Origin: a bacterium
GTDB lineage: Bacteria; Electryoneota; B3-LCP
DNA: 64,000 bases
NCBI GenBank assembly: GCA_026394195.1
Contig: JAPKYS010000023.1
Span: forward strand, 248,001 to 312,000
Direction: 5' to 3'
Positions 45,979-56,433 of the stretch are shown piece by piece. The stretch's first letter is position 1, and each line of letters opens with the position of its first letter. A program made the translations under genes and the position numbers. The notes under the pieces were generated by a model. The model ran no database searches. It was not told where the DNA came from and saw only the letters and a list, made by a program, of their open reading frames with translations.

Positions 45979-47212
45979 CAGATTGGGAGCTTATCAAACG
46001 GTTCTTTATGAGTACTAGCAAGCATGCCAAGGTAACACAAACCTCCGTTATGACGGTAGCCCAAGCAGCGCCAAGAGCGCCCAGGGGTGGGATCATCAGT
46101 AGATTGAGAACGACATTCAGCCCAGCGCACGCTAACGCTATTCCAGCATAGAGTAAATTCTTATCGTAGGCAATCAGCGTTTGTGTCACTAGGTAACCAG
46201 GGAAAATCGCCAGGATCGATATTACCAAAACCCTTAAAAGAGATATCGAAGCCGTAAATTCCGAACCGAATAGGGTCTCGATGATCAGCGGACAACTGAG
46301 TTCGACAATCGTCAGAATTACGATCGAGGTTGGAACGAGAATCCATAAAGCTTTTCTAAATAGCTTTCGGGCTTGCAACGGGTTAGTGATGCTCTGCTTT
46401 GCTAAGGCAGGGAAGAGAGCTGCTAAGAAGATCGAAGGAAAAATATTTATACCTTCGAGCAGCTTATAGGCTGTTGAATAGTATCCGATCTGGTCATCGC
46501 TCACGAAGGCTTTTAGCAGGATTACATCCACCTTAAAATACAGATTCCAACCGATTAATACTAAGATAAGTGGCAACGCTTCTTTGAAAATACTTCTAAA
46601 ATGCGACCCGATCTCACTCCTATAAGCGGACGTGAAAGACATAAATTCCAGTTTGTGGATCCCCACTATCAGTCGGCATACCATAAAAGCGCAAACACCG
46701 CTGGCAGCTAATAATATTCCCGCGGTCGCAGCTTGTGAGTTAGGATGGAGTAACACCAGTATAAACAAAATGGCTAATAGTTTTTGAATACTGAACACCC
46801 AAGTTTCCAAATGCATTTTATTCAAGCCGCGAAAATACGACGTGTGCGATTGGATATTGATGAGTGCGGCATAGTAAAAACCGATGCTTCCTAACAGCAG
46901 AATATCTTGTGGGGCGATCCATCCAGCGACGAAAGTAAAAATCATTAAAATTCCGGTAGAGAGCAAGAGACGAATTTTCAACGCAGCTTGAGCTAAATTA
47001 AATTCGCCACGGGCAGTCCACTTTGTCAATAATGGATCCAGACCGGAATCCATCGGTATCGATATAATGGCGCCTAGACTCAGCGCGAAGGATAATATTC
47101 CGAATTGTTCAGCCCCTAATCTGCGCGCAGCGACGAGAAAAAATAGAAACCCCAAACCACGACTAATAGTTTGAGTCAACGCCTGAATTTTAAGATTCTT
47201 ACGAACTGCCAT
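45968..47212 (-). CDS. polysaccharide/oligosaccharide flippase (Wzx-like)
   Basis: 414 aa, about 12 TM; QTISRGLGFLFFLVAARRLGAEQFGILSFALSLGAI; overlaps the GT gene. Confidence 0.88.
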   Translation of the reverse strand: MAVRKNLKIQALTQTISRGLGFLFFLVAARRLGAEQFGILSFALSLGAIISIPMDSGLDPLLTKWTARGEFNLAQAALKIRLLLSTGILMIFTFVAGWIAPQDILLLGSIGFYYAALINIQSHTSYFRGLNKMHLETWVFSIQKLLAILFILVLLHPNSQAATAGILLAASGVCAFMVCRLIVGIHKLEFMSFTSAYRSEIGSHFRSIFKEALPLILVLIGWNLYFKVDVILLKAFVSDDQIGYYSTAYKLLEGINIFPSIFLAALFPALAKQSITNPLQARKLFRKALWILVPTSIVILTIVELSCPLIIETLFGSEFTASISLLRVLVISILAIFPGYLVTQTLIAYDKNLLYAGIALACAGLNVVLNLLMIPPLGALGAAWATVITEVCVTLACLLVLIKNRLISSQSVEA

Positions 47213-47225
47213 CTTGACTAAATTC

Positions 47226-47726
47226 CTACCAGGTTTGGTGGGATTGAATGTAAGTTAGAACGATTCCCAAGGTTTCTTCCGGTATTATTGAATTCGTTCC
47301 CAGTCTGTGAATTGGTTTAAATCTCACAATAATTGGCGGCTGATAATCAACAATCTCCTCTTCATCTCCTTCCAACACAATCTTCGCGAATGGCGAATCC
47401 CTAAATCCCTCGCAGAGGACGACGTCGCAATCCTTATAAAACTCCTTCATTAAGGGATCTTCAGACTCCTCCTTCATCGGAACATCATAACCAAACAGGA
47501 CAATCTGGCTGGGGCTGGAAATACCAACTCGACCTGCGCCGGCCTGAGCATGACGATAGCTGTCCGTCCCCGGCGAGTCGAAGCAATGATCGTGCATGGT
47601 GTGCTTCAGTGTAGCAACACGAAATCCTGCCTTTTTCAGAACCGGGATTAAGGCTTCAATGGTGGAAGTCTTGCCGCTCTTCTTGGGTCCGGTCACGGTG
47701 ATAAAAAGAGGTCTATCGCTCGCCAT
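47226..47726 (-). CDS. mobB: molybdopterin-guanine dinucleotide biosynthesis protein B
   Basis: From ATG 47726: ITVTGPKKSGKTSTIEALIPVLKKAGFRVATLKHTMHDHCFDSPGTDSYRHAQAGAGRV...DVVLCEGFRDSPFAKIVL. Confidence 0.88.
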   Translation of the reverse strand: MASDRPLFITVTGPKKSGKTSTIEALIPVLKKAGFRVATLKHTMHDHCFDSPGTDSYRHAQAGAGRVGISSPSQIVLFGYDVPMKEESEDPLMKEFYKDCDVVLCEGFRDSPFAKIVLEGDEEEIVDYQPPIIVRFKPIHRLGTNSIIPEETLGIVLTYIQSHQTW

Positions 47727-48342
47727 GCTGATCCTGATCGGGGATAGGGGATTTTGGGACAGCTTCAATCGCCAATGGTCTGACGCGCTCAAATAGCGTC
47801 TCAGGAAGCCGGTTCAAGAAACGCCAAGCCCAGTAACCTGCACAGCCGCCGATGACCAGATGGACTCCCCAGACTCCGGAAGCTGAGAGTATGCTGACAA
47901 ATCCCTTGGGCAAGACAATTCCCCTGCCACCGCCCAGGAGCACGCCCCAGAATAAGATGGGATGCAGCGCGGAGTAGCCCAGACATAGCGCTCCGGCCAA
48001 GACAGCTCTGAACCGGCTGATCCCGCGAACCTGGCCGAAGCCCAGGCCGGCATCTACGATCATTGCTTCCAGGAAAATGGCCAGGGAAATTAAAGGACCA
48101 AATGCGCCTCCTAAAAACCAGCGGACTGACCCCGCCACCAAGCCGACCGTCGTTACCGCGCCGAAGTGGGGGAGAGAGCGCCGCGCCGCCAGCATCAGCG
48201 GCAGGCTGAGACAGCTCATAATCGCCCCGGTAAAAGGCATTTTTAACAGGTGCAGACCGGTCCCGACAGAGAGCTCCAAAACCGCCCATAATGCCGCCAG
48301 CATAGCCACGACCGGTATCCATCTCCAGGGGTAATATCTCAT
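47713..48342 (-). CDS. hypothetical polytopic membrane protein (ECF S-component-like)
   Basis: 209 aa, about six TM; overlaps mobB. Confidence 0.5.
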   Translation of the reverse strand: MRYYPWRWIPVVAMLAALWAVLELSVGTGLHLLKMPFTGAIMSCLSLPLMLAARRSLPHFGAVTTVGLVAGSVRWFLGGAFGPLISLAIFLEAMIVDAGLGFGQVRGISRFRAVLAGALCLGYSALHPILFWGVLLGGGRGIVLPKGFVSILSASGVWGVHLVIGGCAGYWAWRFLNRLPETLFERVRPLAIEAVPKSPIPDQDQHGER

Positions 48343-48550
48343 GATATAGGCAAGGTAGCTTTCAGGAAATCATTGCTGTTTGACATGAACACCAGAAGTA
48401 TACGAATTTCAGAGTTCCAAGTCAAGACAATTTCACTCCTTTATCGAGATATTTACTCTGCTCTATACCAAGGGAGCGTCTAAATTAAGGTGTATCTAAA
48501 TCAGCCTGAGCATTTGTAAAAGTGTGATGCAGAACACAATAAAATATTCC

Positions 48551-48579
48551 TTGACTTTCGAGAAAAAAAGCATTATATT
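48551..48579 (+). promoter_or_regulatory. sigma70-type promoter candidate
   Basis: TTGACT - 17 nt - TATATT. Confidence 0.55.
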
Positions 48580-48585
48580 ACGGCA

Positions 48586-48674
48586 AACTAAGATCAGACA
48601 AGACCATCGGATCTCAGCGGGTGTAATGGTGTCCCCTCCCAACGTTTCATCCACATGAGTCCGATGGTTTTTTT
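48586..48674 (+). ncRNA. candidate small structured RNA/attenuator ending in an intrinsic terminator
   Basis: accatcgga-t-ctca ... tgag-tccgatggt-tttttt long stem closing about 40 nt, located just downstream of the promoter-like sequence. Confidence 0.4.
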
Positions 48675-49084
48675 GTTTGCATATAAAACGCTGTTTTACA
48701 AACATCAATAAGTGGTGAGTTATCAAAATCGGCATTCTTTTAGCTCTATTGCCAAATCCGCCGACGCCTGGGAACGAGGTTTGATCTGAGAAGTATAAAT
48801 TATATAAATGGACGCAAAAATATCTAAAATATGTGACCAACATCACCCAACCCTGGTCCTAATTTTTCGTATTATACTACAGCGAAAGATGTAACGACAG
48901 GAGAATTTCGGGAAAAACTTGGTGAACGCTTTATAATCTGCTGTGACTTGACGTCACACCCTCACGAAGCTCCTCCCGAATACCTCCAGTTTGTACGAAC
49001 GATGATCCAAGTAAAGAAACAGATGCTTTCTCGCAACTTTCTGCGAAAACTTCCAGAATGGTTTACCTTGATTGTGAGGATTAA

Positions 49085-49846
49085 ATGTCACTTGAAAGAG
49101 CTTCTATACTCAGAGTGCGCGTTGATAAAGTTACCATGGATGACACTCTTAGGCACTGCGATGATTTTATCAAGACGAGAGTGCCTCACCAAATAGTCGT
49201 TGTCAACGTTGCCAAGCTGGTAAAAGCAAAAACAGATAGAACCTTAAGACGAATCATCAACGAAGCCGACCTGGTAGGCGCTGACGGCGTCCCCGTGGTT
49301 TGGTTCTCCAAGTTCCTGAAAGATCCCATCCCCGGCCGAGTCAACGGCACGGATCTGATGGAGAGATTGGTCGCGCGCGCTGCGGATAAAGGCTATTCGA
49401 TTTACTTCTTGGGCGCCAAACCCGAAGTCGTTCGGGAAGTCGTCAACGTGTACACCAGGAGATATTCCAATCTGAAGGTTGCCGGATATCGAGATGGTTA
49501 CTTCCGTCCTGAAGAAGAGGTGAAGGTTGCCGAAGAGATCAAGGAAAGCGGCGCCGACATCATCTTTCTGGCTTTTGGGTCTCCTAAAAAAGAAAAGTTT
49601 GTACGAGATCACCTATACCGCATGAATGTCCCGGTGGTGCATGGCGTCGGAGGCAGCTTTGATATCGTGGCTGGCATCACCAAACGGGCTCCAATCTGGG
49701 TGCAGAGCATCGGAATGGAGTGGTTTTATCGATTGGTTCAGGAACCTCGAAGAATGTGGAAAAGGTACCTGTTCACTAACGCCAGCTTCGCTTTTCTGAT
49801 CGGCATAGAGCTGTTCAGAAGGACTCTCCGCCCACAACGGGCTTAA
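49085..49846 (+). CDS. WecG/TagA/CpsF family glycosyltransferase
   Basis: 253 aa; VVNVAKLVKAKTDRTLRRIINEADLVGADGVPVVW, FLGAKPEV, IIFLAFGSPKKEKFV, GVGGSFDIVAG. Confidence 0.93.
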   Translation: MSLERASILRVRVDKVTMDDTLRHCDDFIKTRVPHQIVVVNVAKLVKAKTDRTLRRIINEADLVGADGVPVVWFSKFLKDPIPGRVNGTDLMERLVARAADKGYSIYFLGAKPEVVREVVNVYTRRYSNLKVAGYRDGYFRPEEEVKVAEEIKESGADIIFLAFGSPKKEKFVRDHLYRMNVPVVHGVGGSFDIVAGITKRAPIWVQSIGMEWFYRLVQEPRRMWKRYLFTNASFAFLIGIELFRRTLRPQRA

Positions 49847-49866
49847 TCACGCTTAAAATTCAAGAA

Positions 49867-49898
49867 AGACCGGATACCCTGCGGATCCGGTCTTTTTT
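49867..49898 (+). terminator. rho-independent terminator
   Basis: agaccggat-accctgcgg-atccggtct-ttttt. Confidence 0.85.
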
Positions 49899-50023
49899 AT
49901 TTAGTATGTAAGTCACGAATTGGAAAAGCGCGGAAATCGCTTGAATCCTTCAGCGAAATTTTCTATATTTGTAAATTCAGAGATCAATCACACCACTGGT
50001 AGTATCGAGATAAGGAGGTTGCA

Positions 50024-50770
50024 GTGAATATCCTGGTCTGCGTCAAACACGCACCCGACACGGAGACCGCTGTAAAAATCGGTTCAGATGGCAAATCAAT
50101 TCAGTCGCAGGACGTCAATTTCATATTAAACCCCTACGATGAGTATGCTCTCGAAGAAGCATTGAAGATCAAGGAAGCCAAGGGGGGAGAAGTCACCCTG
50201 ATTACCATGGGACCTGAAAATGCAAAAAAGAGTCTCAGAACTGGTTTGGCCATGGGAGCTGATAATGCACTGCATATCGTCTGTGACGGTGGATTCGACA
50301 GCCTGATGGTGGCAAAATGCCTGGCTGAACAGATTAAAAACATCCCCCATGACCTGATTCTTTGCGGTAAGCAAGCCGTGGATGACGATAACGCGCAGGT
50401 GCCTGTTATGTTGGCAGAATTGCTCAATTTACCGAGTGTATCCACCATCATCAAGCTCGAAATCGGTGACAACAGCGCAGTTGCCCATCGTGAAATAGAG
50501 GGCGGGATCGAAATCGTTGAAACCTCATTACCTGCTGTTTTTTCAGCACAGAAAGGACTAAATGAGCCCCGATACGCCTCCCTCAAAGGCATCATGATGG
50601 CGAAGAAGAAAGAGATCAAGGATCTTCCCTGCACCGTAGGTGAAGCCAGCATCGAAATTCTGGACTTCGCCTATCCTCCCACCAGACAGGGAGGTAAAAT
50701 TGTCGGTCAGGGTAAGGAGGCCGTGCCCCAGTTGGTCAAGCTTCTGCGTGAAGAAGCAAAGGTTATCTAA
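50024..50770 (+). CDS. etfB: electron transfer flavoprotein beta subunit
   Basis: 248 aa; MNILVCVKHAPDTETAVKI...NPYDEYALEEALKIKE...DLILCGKQAVDDDNAQVP...GLNEPRYASLKGIMMAKKK. Confidence 0.95.
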   Translation: MNILVCVKHAPDTETAVKIGSDGKSIQSQDVNFILNPYDEYALEEALKIKEAKGGEVTLITMGPENAKKSLRTGLAMGADNALHIVCDGGFDSLMVAKCLAEQIKNIPHDLILCGKQAVDDDNAQVPVMLAELLNLPSVSTIIKLEIGDNSAVAHREIEGGIEIVETSLPAVFSAQKGLNEPRYASLKGIMMAKKKEIKDLPCTVGEASIEILDFAYPPTRQGGKIVGQGKEAVPQLVKLLREEAKVI

Positions 50771-50826
50771 ATCACCTACCAAAGAGATTTACTCTCTCGA
50801 TTCGGGAGTTGCATACAGGAGGTAAA

Positions 50827-51795
50827 ATGCGGGTTTTAGTGTTCGTCGAAGTACGTGGAGGTGAATTCCGCAAGGCTGCCATCGAGGCGTTGTGTGAAGG
50901 GCGGCGGCTGGCTGGATCCGGTGAAGTAGTCGTTTTAACGCTGGGAAATGGGGCAGCAGCGCTTGCTGAAAAATTGTCGGCTTATGGACCGGATAAAATT
51001 ATTACCTCTAACCAACCCCTGTTGGAACAATACTCCACAGAGGGATATACAACGGCTTTGCAGAAAGCGATCCAGTCGGAAGATCCTGATGTTGTCCTCA
51101 TGGCTGCCACCGCCATGGGCAGAGATTTGGCGCCCAGACTGGGGGCTCGCTTAGGTGTGCCGGTTTTAGCTGACGTGATCAAACTAACCTGGTCAGGGAG
51201 CAACCTGGAAGCCGTTCGGCCGGTATCAGCCGGGAAACTGCTGATGACCGTGCGCAGCAAGAAGCGACCAGGCATCGCTACGACCCGACCAAAAGCATTC
51301 ATGGTTTCTCAATCGGATAATGCCGGAACGGCGCCTCTCAGTCAATTGGATGCAGGATTGAGTGAAGGTGATATTCGGGCTAAGGTTAAGCAGATCAGGT
51401 CTGAAGCTGAAGGCATGATCGAGTTGACCGAAGCGGACTTTATCGTATCCGGTGGGCGTGGCTTGAAGAACACCGAAGGCTTCAAAATGCTGGAAGATCT
51501 GGCAAAAGTACTCGGCGCAGCCGTCGGAGCCTCGCGTGCCGCGGTGGATTCAGGCTGGAGATCGCATGGTGACCAGGTTGGGCAAACCGGAAAAACAGTC
51601 GCTCCAACCCTCTACATCGCCTGCGGAATTTCGGGAGCCATCCAGCATCTTGCCGGCATGTCATCATCCAAGGTAATTGTCGCCATAAATAAAGACCCGG
51701 ACGCCCCGATTTTTAAAATAGCGGACTATGGCATTGTCGGCGATCTATTCGAAATCATACCCGCATTAACCGCAGCAATCAAAGCCAACCAATAG
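50827..51795 (+). CDS. etfA: electron transfer flavoprotein alpha subunit
   Basis: [22 protein letters not shown]...[37 protein letters not shown]...[27 protein letters not shown]. Confidence 0.96.
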   Translation: MRVLVFVEVRGGEFRKAAIEALCEGRRLAGSGEVVVLTLGNGAAALAEKLSAYGPDKIITSNQPLLEQYSTEGYTTALQKAIQSEDPDVVLMAATAMGRDLAPRLGARLGVPVLADVIKLTWSGSNLEAVRPVSAGKLLMTVRSKKRPGIATTRPKAFMVSQSDNAGTAPLSQLDAGLSEGDIRAKVKQIRSEAEGMIELTEADFIVSGGRGLKNTEGFKMLEDLAKVLGAAVGASRAAVDSGWRSHGDQVGQTGKTVAPTLYIACGISGAIQHLAGMSSSKVIVAINKDPDAPIFKIADYGIVGDLFEIIPALTAAIKANQ

Positions 51796-51802
51796 AAAAA
51801 TC

Positions 51803-53110
51803 ATGAGTCAGGAAGAGAAATTCGATTGCATCATTGTCGGAGCGGGACCTGCCGGTCTCTCAGCCGCTGCGACACTGGCAAAGGCAGGTGTGGAGGCAGC
51901 CGTCCTCGAAAGAGGCGAATATCCCGGATCTAAAAACGTAATGGGCGGGATACTCTTCACGACAATTCTGGATAAACTGTTCCCGGAGTTCTGGAAGGAA
52001 GCTCCGGTCGAACGGCATATCACCCATCGCCGTTTCAGTGTACTGTCAAAAGATGGTGAAGCCGCCTTTGATTTCAAAACCACCGCGTTCAATGAACCGC
52101 CTTATAACCATACCTGGTCGGTGTTGCGGGCAAAATTCGATCGCTGGTACGCCGAACAGGTAGAGGGCTTAGGGGCGATGCTGATCCCCGGCATGATGGT
52201 CTCCGAGCTATTGATCGAAAATGGGAAAGTGGTCGGGGTCAAGACCGAACCGGGTGGCGATGAGCTGCGCTGTGATGTGGTTATTTCCGCCGAGGGGGCC
52301 AATTCTTTTTTGGCGGAACAGGCGGGTCTGCGCAAACCGCATGATCCGGCGCACATGGCAGTTGCCGTCAAAGAAGTTATCGGACTTACGCAGAAAACCA
52401 TCGAAGATCGATTTCATCTGAATGACAGCGAAGGTTGTGCCTACGAAATTTTTGGAGAAGCTGTCAGGGGGACGTTCGGATCTGGATTTCTGTACACCAA
52501 CAAAGACAGCATCTCGATCGGCATAGGGGCGACGATCCATGACATGAGACGCCATCAATTAAACCCAAACGACGTCCTTGAATCCTTCAAAAAGCACCCC
52601 GCCATCGCGCCATTAGTACGCGGCGGCGAGACATTGGAATATGCCGCTCACATGATCCCTGAGGGTGGATTCAAGCATCTACCCAAACTGACCATGGATG
52701 GATTGATTCTCACGGGTGATGCTGCGGGCTTGGTGAACGCCAGCCACTATCACGAAGGGTCGAACCTGGCCATGGCTTCCGGGGTGCTTGCGGCGGAAAC
52801 CGTCATTGCCGCCAAAGAGAAAGGCGATTTCAGCGATGCCGTACTTTCATCCTACCGCGCTAAAATGGAAGAAAGCTTCGTCATCAAGGATCTGCGTAAA
52901 TTCCAAAACTTTGCCCAATATATCAATGATAATCCGCATCTGCTGCGCGACTATCCTGAGGTGATCATTGGACTATTGAAAGATTATTTCACCATCAGCG
53001 AAAAGCCAAAGGCACAGGTTGAAAAAGAAGTCTTCGCCAAGTTTAAACACGAAATTGGGTGGCTTAATATGGTGAAGGATTCCTACAGATTATGGAGGGC
53101 GCTCAAATGA
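51803..53110 (+). CDS. fixC: FixC-like FAD-dependent ETF:quinone oxidoreductase
   Basis: 435 aa; CIIVGAGPAGLSAAATLAKAGVEAAVLERGEYPGSKNVMGGILF...LILTGDAAGLVNASHYHEGSNLAMASG. Confidence 0.9.
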   Translation: MSQEEKFDCIIVGAGPAGLSAAATLAKAGVEAAVLERGEYPGSKNVMGGILFTTILDKLFPEFWKEAPVERHITHRRFSVLSKDGEAAFDFKTTAFNEPPYNHTWSVLRAKFDRWYAEQVEGLGAMLIPGMMVSELLIENGKVVGVKTEPGGDELRCDVVISAEGANSFLAEQAGLRKPHDPAHMAVAVKEVIGLTQKTIEDRFHLNDSEGCAYEIFGEAVRGTFGSGFLYTNKDSISIGIGATIHDMRRHQLNPNDVLESFKKHPAIAPLVRGGETLEYAAHMIPEGGFKHLPKLTMDGLILTGDAAGLVNASHYHEGSNLAMASGVLAAETVIAAKEKGDFSDAVLSSYRAKMEESFVIKDLRKFQNFAQYINDNPHLLRDYPEVIIGLLKDYFTISEKPKAQVEKEVFAKFKHEIGWLNMVKDSYRLWRALK

Positions 53111-53424
53111 GTGAAGACCAAGCTGTCCCGAGCGAGGAATCAAAACTAAAAGAGACCATTGAGGATAAACTCTTCCTCGTAAAATACAAACCGGATAAAG
53201 AATCTCACATTCAGGTGGATCAGGTAAAGTTCAAGGCCGATAGAATAAAAGCGGTACTCTACATCTGTCCGGCCAAAACGTATGAATTGAACGAGGAGAC
53301 CGGAGAGTGCATGGTCGCATTCGAGAACTGCCTCGAGTGCGGCACCTGCAAAGTTGCCTGCGCTGAATATGTCAAGTGGGTTTATCCCCGAGGTGGTTTC
53401 GGCGTACAATATCGCTTTGGGTAG
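53107..53424 (+). CDS. fixX: FixX-like ferredoxin
   Basis: MSEDQAVP...YICPAKTYELNEETGECMVAFENCLECGTCKVAC. Confidence 0.88.
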   Translation: MSEDQAVPSEESKLKETIEDKLFLVKYKPDKESHIQVDQVKFKADRIKAVLYICPAKTYELNEETGECMVAFENCLECGTCKVACAEYVKWVYPRGGFGVQYRFG

Positions 53425-53520
53425 AGCAGGACTTACGGTTCGTCAATCATGATAAAAATAATGGTCAGGGTCGCATGACCCAGATCTTGTGAAAAATATT
53501 ACGTCTTTTGGGAGACACGT

Positions 53521-54972
53521 TTGAACAGGTTGTTGAATCGCTGGAAAAGCCTGAAGGTGGAGACAAGACGCTACATCGTCTGGCTCTGGCTGGTCGCTCT
53601 CACCGCCCGATTGATTTATGCCTTCTCAGTCAGCCTGATACCAGCCAATATCAGCGGCATTGATATGGATGCCGTTGAATATGACTATCTGGGTTGGAGT
53701 ATCGCACAGGGGCAGGGAGTTGTCAATGCCCACGGCGAACCGACCGCCTTGCGATTTCCAGGATACCTTTACCTTTTGGGTTTGGTGTATTTTATTTTTG
53801 GGCACTCACACCTTGCCGCGGTCATTATTCAAGCGCTCCTCGGTTCCATCACGCCGTTGCTCATCTACCTGATTGCTCGTGAACTGCTTGAAGAAAAAAC
53901 TTCCCGAATTGCTGGAATATTGGCGGCAGGTTATCCGGTTTTTATCTATTATGTTGGCTATCTGATGTCGGAAAATCTCTTTTTATTATTGTTGAATATC
54001 CTCATCTACATGGTCGTTAGATTCAAGCAAAAAGCCGGTTGGAAGCGATTGGCATTCATGGGAGTCGTAACCGGATTGTTGGGGTTGACTCGCGGCGTCG
54101 GTCTACCCTTTCTTGGCCTGGTCCCACTCTACATCTTTTTAAAGCAAAAAGGGAATTTAAAGGCTAAGATCAAACCTGTCATCATCGTATTTATTGCAGC
54201 CATCATCACTTTAACCCCGTGGACGGTGAGGAACTACAAGGTCTTCGGAAAAGTGATGCTGCCCTCCAGCGAAGGTGGTGTAATTCTCTGGCTTTGCTTT
54301 AATACCGTGCCGATTTCCAACTATTACAATATAACTCCTGCTTTTGCCTATGTGGACAGTGTGGGCAGAAAACAGGCGAAAAGCGAAGAATTTTACCGGT
54401 TGTTGGCGGCAAATAATATTTTCGGTTACACGGGGATGCAGGAGGTTTGGAGAAATTCGTATCCGGATGAACCGATGCCCCCGAACGAAATTGCTTGTGC
54501 ACATGCCTATGGGCACAAGGCTATGGAAATTATGTTCAAGGATCCGGTTATCTGGGTGGTTAAATCCTTCACGCAGATTTTCAGGTTTTGGCACGTGCTG
54601 GATGAGAGGGGGAGATACGTTTACGGTTATGGTTTCATACTCCCTTTCTTTATTGCGGGATTCTGGCTGACCAGGCGGAGGATTGGTGAATTTTTCCCAC
54701 TATATTTATTCCCCCTGGTACTCTATGGCATCAGTATCATCTTTTTCGCTGAAGCGCGTTTTCGCATGCCTTTTGAAGGGGTATGGTTGATCGTCGGTTC
54801 AGTAGGGATCGAACGTTTCTTGGGATTGTTTCGCAAAATCTACTGGGGATATGCAGGATTGATTCTCTATTTCCTCAGCAATTGGTTCCTCCGCCTCCAT
54901 TCACTGGATGTGAGGATGGCGATCCGCTCTATCCTCGGTGCGCTGGGATTTCACCTCAGTGATATAAAATAA
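53521..54972 (+). CDS. glycosyltransferase family 39-like (ArnT/PMT) integral membrane protein, TTG start
   Basis: 483 aa, polytopic; AVEYDYLGWSIAQGQGVVNAHGEPTALRFPGYLYLLGLVYFIFGHSHLAAVIIQALLG. Confidence 0.82.
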   Translation: MNRLLNRWKSLKVETRRYIVWLWLVALTARLIYAFSVSLIPANISGIDMDAVEYDYLGWSIAQGQGVVNAHGEPTALRFPGYLYLLGLVYFIFGHSHLAAVIIQALLGSITPLLIYLIARELLEEKTSRIAGILAAGYPVFIYYVGYLMSENLFLLLLNILIYMVVRFKQKAGWKRLAFMGVVTGLLGLTRGVGLPFLGLVPLYIFLKQKGNLKAKIKPVIIVFIAAIITLTPWTVRNYKVFGKVMLPSSEGGVILWLCFNTVPISNYYNITPAFAYVDSVGRKQAKSEEFYRLLAANNIFGYTGMQEVWRNSYPDEPMPPNEIACAHAYGHKAMEIMFKDPVIWVVKSFTQIFRFWHVLDERGRYVYGYGFILPFFIAGFWLTRRRIGEFFPLYLFPLVLYGISIIFFAEARFRMPFEGVWLIVGSVGIERFLGLFRKIYWGYAGLILYFLSNWFLRLHSLDVRMAIRSILGALGFHLSDIK

Positions 54973-56229
54973 TCACCTCGCTCCCGGACCACCGAACCTC
55001 CCCATGTCACTCGTCGAACCGTCACCTTCGCTGATGCAAGCCGCTCCCGTGTCTCTGCATGGAGAATTAACCTGAAGATGATGGTCGGTTTCACTTATGA
55101 AAAGCGGATCAACCGATAGATTACCATCCTTGCCGGTTAGATCATCCATATCGCGATAATTCCCTATGACGTTGCCCCAGACGTCATTGTTATAAATCTG
55201 GAAATTTTCAGCTTTGCCACTGTTCCAAATCCCCACTTGCGGAGCGACCCATTCATCCTTCCAGCCGTTGAAGATCACGATATTGTTGAGGAACCGACCA
55301 TGACACTCTTCAGACCAAATTGCGAGCCCGCAATTGCCATTATGAACCACGTTATTGTTCGTCGCGTCCAGATACGCCTCACCCGTGGCGATGATCCCCC
55401 ATCCAAGGCAGTTTTTCACCAGGTTGTTGCCGGCAACCACACGGGAACTTCCGAAAGCGCCGATTCCTTTCCAATACTCAGAGATGCTGTTTCTCTGGAT
55501 GACCGCGACGGCGTCCCAGGTGACGCCAATTCCGGCTCCACGGCCTTGATGGATGACATTATCTGAGATGTAAGCGGTAGCTCCACGATAGAGAGCAATC
55601 CCATCCCAACCATTGTTGGCGATGACGCAGTTCTGCACAAACAGTTCTGAGTTCTCCCGCCCAAAAACACCACCGATTCCGACGACAACGCTGTCTGCGC
55701 GATCGGTGTTGTCGCGCACGGTAACCCGCTCGACGCGTACGCTGCTGAATTGAATTACAATTCCGGCATCTGTGGCATTCCCGTCGATATCCCGCTTTCC
55801 GCCGGTGATGGTAAGATTCTGGATGGAGCTTCCCCTGCTGTTAGTGAAGAGCACTCCGTAACCCGCATTGGTGACCAGGATGGTGTTCTCCGAACCGGAA
55901 CCGAGAATATTCAACGCTTTATTCTCAATCATGAATCCATAAGTAGCCATGACTGATGTGCGGTGTTGGGTAGCATTTCCGCACAGGGGTTCTGGGAAGT
56001 GTTTCGGCTCTGCTACATAAGTTCCGGGGAGGATCAATACGGTATCACCCTGTTCGGCATAACTGAATGCCAATTGCAGGTTGGTGAAACGGAGATTGCC
56101 TGACTTTGCAGAATCAGGCATAGAAACAGTCAGAGTATGGCAGGCACCTGACGATACCACCATCAACCAAAGGAACAGGATCGGGTATGTTTTTCGCACG
56201 GGTACTCCTTCATTCACTCCTGGCCCCAC
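54973..56229 (-). CDS. secreted right-handed parallel beta-helix (PbH1/NosD-like) protein
   Basis: 418 aa; FSYAEQGDTVLILPGTYV, serial IxNCVIANNGWDGIALYRGATAYISDNVIHQGRGAGIG... rungs. Confidence 0.8.
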   Translation of the reverse strand: MGPGVNEGVPVRKTYPILFLWLMVVSSGACHTLTVSMPDSAKSGNLRFTNLQLAFSYAEQGDTVLILPGTYVAEPKHFPEPLCGNATQHRTSVMATYGFMIENKALNILGSGSENTILVTNAGYGVLFTNSRGSSIQNLTITGGKRDIDGNATDAGIVIQFSSVRVERVTVRDNTDRADSVVVGIGGVFGRENSELFVQNCVIANNGWDGIALYRGATAYISDNVIHQGRGAGIGVTWDAVAVIQRNSISEYWKGIGAFGSSRVVAGNNLVKNCLGWGIIATGEAYLDATNNNVVHNGNCGLAIWSEECHGRFLNNIVIFNGWKDEWVAPQVGIWNSGKAENFQIYNNDVWGNVIGNYRDMDDLTGKDGNLSVDPLFISETDHHLQVNSPCRDTGAACISEGDGSTSDMGRFGGPGAR

Positions 56230-56433
56230 AAGAGGTAACAGGTTGCCAAATCTTGATGAGATCGCTAATTATTAATTTCAGTGTCGGATAGTCACTCACG
56301 GATCGACGTTACCCAAATATAACCCCAAATGAGCGATTTCGCAACGCTAAAGTGAAAAATACAAATTTAACTTGATCTTGTCTCGTAAATCGTGTAGATT
56401 AGGACAATCAAAGTCCGAATTATCCGGAAGTCG

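Noticed and set aside
48586-48674. Partial resemblance of ATGG..CCCTCCCAACG..ATGAG to a fluoride (crcB) riboswitch and to c-di-GMP aptamer fragments
   Set aside because: Conserved core and pseudoknot elements do not line up by eye and the downstream gene is a distant glycosyltransferase; kept only as an unclassified candidate RNA.
48496-48846. 116-aa minus-strand ORF
   Set aside because: Overlaps the promoter/terminator structure on the plus strand, no domain, poor coding character.
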